From Luteococcus peritonei (lineage in GTDB: Bacteria > Actinomycetota > Actinomycetes > Propionibacteriales > Propionibacteriaceae): a DNA stretch of 64,000 bases. How positions within the stretch are numbered: position 1 is the first letter of the stretch; every line of letters begins with the position of its first letter. The DNA lies in assembly GCF_039526385.1 (NCBI RefSeq), contig NZ_BAAAIX010000016.1, positions 145,782 through 209,781 on the forward strand. Direction: 5' to 3'. Below are positions 62,184 through 64,000 of this stretch, piece after piece. The translations under genes and the position numbers were made by a program. The notes beneath the pieces were generated by a model. It did not search any database, was not told the origin of the DNA, and was given only the letters and a program-made list of their open reading frames with translations.

Positions 62184-63388
62184 CCGCAGACCTGAGCCTG
62201 GTCCGTGACCTGCTCGCCGACCACACCGACCAGGAGGCGGAGCTGCGCATCCTGACGCTGCTGCAGGAGTTGCCCACCGAGCAGCTCAACGCCTTGATGG
62301 GCGACGACGAACTGGCCGAGCGCCTCTTCGAGGCCCTCGACGACCATCTGCTCGGCGCCCGGAACCACGAGGCCCTGGTCAGCCTGCTCGCCGTGGAGCG
62401 ACGTGGCGAGCTCGACCTGCAGTCCTGCGCGAACCTGATCCACGGCCTGCAGGTGGGCCGGACCTCCTCGAAGGACGAGCAGGTCATCCTGTCCCTGGTG
62501 CGGGAGCTGCGGGGTGAGGAGCTCACCCACCTCAAGAACCTCCTCAACCTGCGCAACGACCACCACGACCTGGAGGGGCTGGTCTTCGTCGACATCGACG
62601 ACGAGCAGGTGCGCGAGGAGCTGCTGGCGCACTTCGCCGAGTCAGTGCCCGACGAGCCGGTGACCGAGGCGAAGGTGCTCTCCGACATCGATGACACCGT
62701 CTTCTGCAAGCTCCACGACAAGCGCTACCCGAAGGGGACCATGTACCCCGGGGTGCTGGCCTTCCAGGAGGCGCTGGACCAGGGGCCGCACGACGACCCG
62801 AAGAGCGTGGGCGACCTGACCTTCGTCACCGCCCGACCGATGGACTTCTTCGGCCCGGTGGAGAACCACTCCCGCGAGAGCCTCAAGAAGGCTGGCATCG
62901 CGGACCTGTCGGTGATGTCGGGCAGCCTGTTCAGCCTGGTCACGCTGGACCGGATGGCCGGCAAGAAGATGGAGAACATCGACCACTACGTACGCCTGTT
63001 CCCCGAGTACCGGATGACCTTCATGGGTGACTCGGGCCAGGGCGACGTGAAGGTGGGGGAGCGGCTGTGGGAGCTGCACCCCGACGTGGTGGACGCCGTC
63101 TTCATCCACGACGTGGTCGACACCCCCGAGGAGGAACGACGCGGGCACGCCGAGCACCGCATCTGGTTCCACGACACCTACGTGGGTGCGGCGAACCGGG
63201 CCCTGGCTCTCGGACTGATCAGCAGCACGGGGTGGCAGCACGTCGTGGACGAGGCGCGCAAGGCCTTCGACGAGATCGCGTGGGAGTCCGGTGAGCAGGA
63301 GGACCGGATGCGCACCCTGCTGGAGCGGGACATCGCGGCGCGCCCCGAGCCGGGCAGCGCGCGCGATGGCGCAGCTCGAACCGCCTGA
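62180..63388 (+). CDS. App1-type phosphatase (DUF2183, HAD-like) with helical N-domain
   Basis: A 402-residue protein. Residues 1-155 are all-helical and unassigned. From 165 on it matches the App1/DUF2183 catalytic domain, known in yeast as a phosphatidate phosphatase: DIDDTV with D169/D171, LTFVTARPM, the Lys/Arg region, and MGDSGQGDVKV with the distal acidic ligands. The ending EEERRGHAEHRIWFHDTYVGAA is typical of bacterial members. It overlaps the lipid kinase gene by ATGA. The two may interconvert diacylglycerol and phosphatidate; this is inference. Confidence 0.88.
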   Translation: MTADLSLVRDLLADHTDQEAELRILTLLQELPTEQLNALMGDDELAERLFEALDDHLLGARNHEALVSLLAVERRGELDLQSCANLIHGLQVGRTSSKDEQVILSLVRELRGEELTHLKNLLNLRNDHHDLEGLVFVDIDDEQVREELLAHFAESVPDEPVTEAKVLSDIDDTVFCKLHDKRYPKGTMYPGVLAFQEALDQGPHDDPKSVGDLTFVTARPMDFFGPVENHSRESLKKAGIADLSVMSGSLFSLVTLDRMAGKKMENIDHYVRLFPEYRMTFMGDSGQGDVKVGERLWELHPDVVDAVFIHDVVDTPEEERRGHAEHRIWFHDTYVGAANRALALGLISSTGWQHVVDEARKAFDEIAWESGEQEDRMRTLLERDIAARPEPGSARDGAARTA

Positions 63389-63649
63389 TTCGCCTCTGGC
63401 AAGGTCAAGGAGCCGATGCGTTCGAATCTGGCCGTGCGGATGTGCAATTGCGACCCAGATGTGTGTATCCTGATCCAGCTCTCGGAACGACGGACCTCGG
63501 TCCCACAGAACCGATCGGCGCAAGTGGCAGAGGCTCGCAAGAGCTGCTAAGCTTCTCAAGCCGAAATCGCAGCAGCGATTGGAGCCGGCACACCAAACCA
63601 CCTCGATTCTGAGGGGACCGGTGCGTCCGAAGCGGTCAGGATCGCCGGT

Positions 63650-63678
63650 TTGACGCCGACGATGCGGATCACTAAAGT
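63650..63678 (+). promoter_or_regulatory. rRNA promoter P1
   Basis: TTGACG (63650-63655), 17 bases, TAAAGT (63673-63678): near-consensus and correctly spaced. Confidence 0.75.
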
Positions 63679-63755
63679 AGAATGAGTTGCCGCAAGGTGA
63701 CGAAACGGGGAAAACACAGCAATGTGTTTCTCCAAGCCAGGCCGGAAACGCCGAT

Positions 63756-63784
63756 TTGAAATGGCGCAGAAAGCCCGGTAAGAT
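63756..63784 (+). promoter_or_regulatory. rRNA promoter P2
   Basis: TTGAAA (63756-63761), 17 bases, TAAGAT (63779-63784). Tandem promoters about 100 bases apart are usual for rRNA operons. Confidence 0.75.
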
Positions 63785-63839
63785 TGATCGAGTTGCCCCA
63801 AGCACACGTCGAGGGATGTGGGCGCGGGTCGCACCCGAA

Positions 63840-63862
63840 ACTTGAGAACTCAACAGCGTGCT
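63840..63862 (+). promoter_or_regulatory. Conserved actinobacterial rRNA leader element
   Basis: CTTGAGAACTCAACAGCGTG (63841-63860) is the well-known leader word found upstream of 16S rRNA in actinobacteria, linked to antitermination and processing. Confidence 0.85.
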
Positions 63863-64000
63863 TTATGGTCAATGCCAATTTTTACCCGTGGCCATTGTCT
63901 TCATGGATCTGCCTTTGTGGTGGGTTTGTGTTGTGGTGGTTATGGTTTCTTTGAGTATTTTTGATGATTGCCAGTTTTTCTGGTTTTTTGTCGGGACTCA

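Larger units (their letters stand above)
63389..64000 (+). other. rRNA operon promoter and leader region
   Basis: No gene is visible in the last 612 bases. Base composition falls sharply toward AT at the end. Two tandem sigma70-type promoters, a conserved rRNA leader element and a T/G-rich spacer show that a 16S rRNA gene begins just beyond the window. The mature 16S start is not present. Confidence 0.8.

Overview
The window is a 64 kb piece of the chromosome of a high-GC Gram-positive bacterium. RbpA, a polyprenol-phosphate-mannose synthase, a DUF664-type thiol transferase, an FxsA protein and an actinobacterial type rRNA leader all point to Actinobacteria. A Propionibacteriaceae-like organism is my best guess, but the family is inference. 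Genes are dense and often overlap by ATGA/GTGA, and several appear to be leaderless.

Layout. 1-3.2 kb is core: the 3' part of der, a two-gene sodium symporter operon and tRNA-Pro(GGG). From just after the tRNA to about 27 kb lies a variable island. It holds a modified-DNA-dependent (type IV, ScoMcrA-like) nuclease with a PD-(D/E)xK instead of an HNH domain, a small serine recombinase, and a membrane-anchored protein of unknown function. These are followed by a complete type 2 BREX (Pgl) phage-defence operon, pglW-pglX-pglY-pglZ-brxD-brxHI (6.5-24.3 kb). The island ends with about 0.7 kb of repeat-rich non-coding DNA and a VapE/primase-type ATPase gene that looks truncated and carries a changed Walker A motif.

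27-42 kb is accessory metabolism and surface functions. There is a small membrane protein, a DUF664 protein divergent from a WYL regulator, and a secreted trypsin-like protease. A pucR-type regulator, an MFS exporter and a GH13 trehalose-synthase-like enzyme share one strand. Divergent from them is an amino-acid permease plus ThDP-enzyme operon behind a perfect CRP-type palindrome. A large secreted protein with two repeats and a glycosidase-like C-terminal domain follows.

42-64 kb is mostly housekeeping: metY-metX-metW (homocysteine synthesis), an OPT transporter, a stand-alone 5'-3' exonuclease divergent from an Lrp regulator, and lnt with polyprenol-phosphate mannosyltransferase and fxsA. 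Then come rbpA, a glycerophosphodiesterase, pdxY with a 2H phosphoesterase, an HTH-MurA fusion, lpdA, a lipoprotein, and a tightly overlapping set (HhH-GPD, Nudix, diacylglycerol kinase, App1-type phosphatase). The window stops inside the leader of an rRNA operon: two tandem sigma70-type promoters and the conserved leader element are visible, but mature 16S is not.

How the parts fit together. In the island, BREX would methylate self DNA and block unmodified phages, while the type IV enzyme would attack phages with modified DNA, so the two could be complementary. This pairing is inferred from gene order and domains only.
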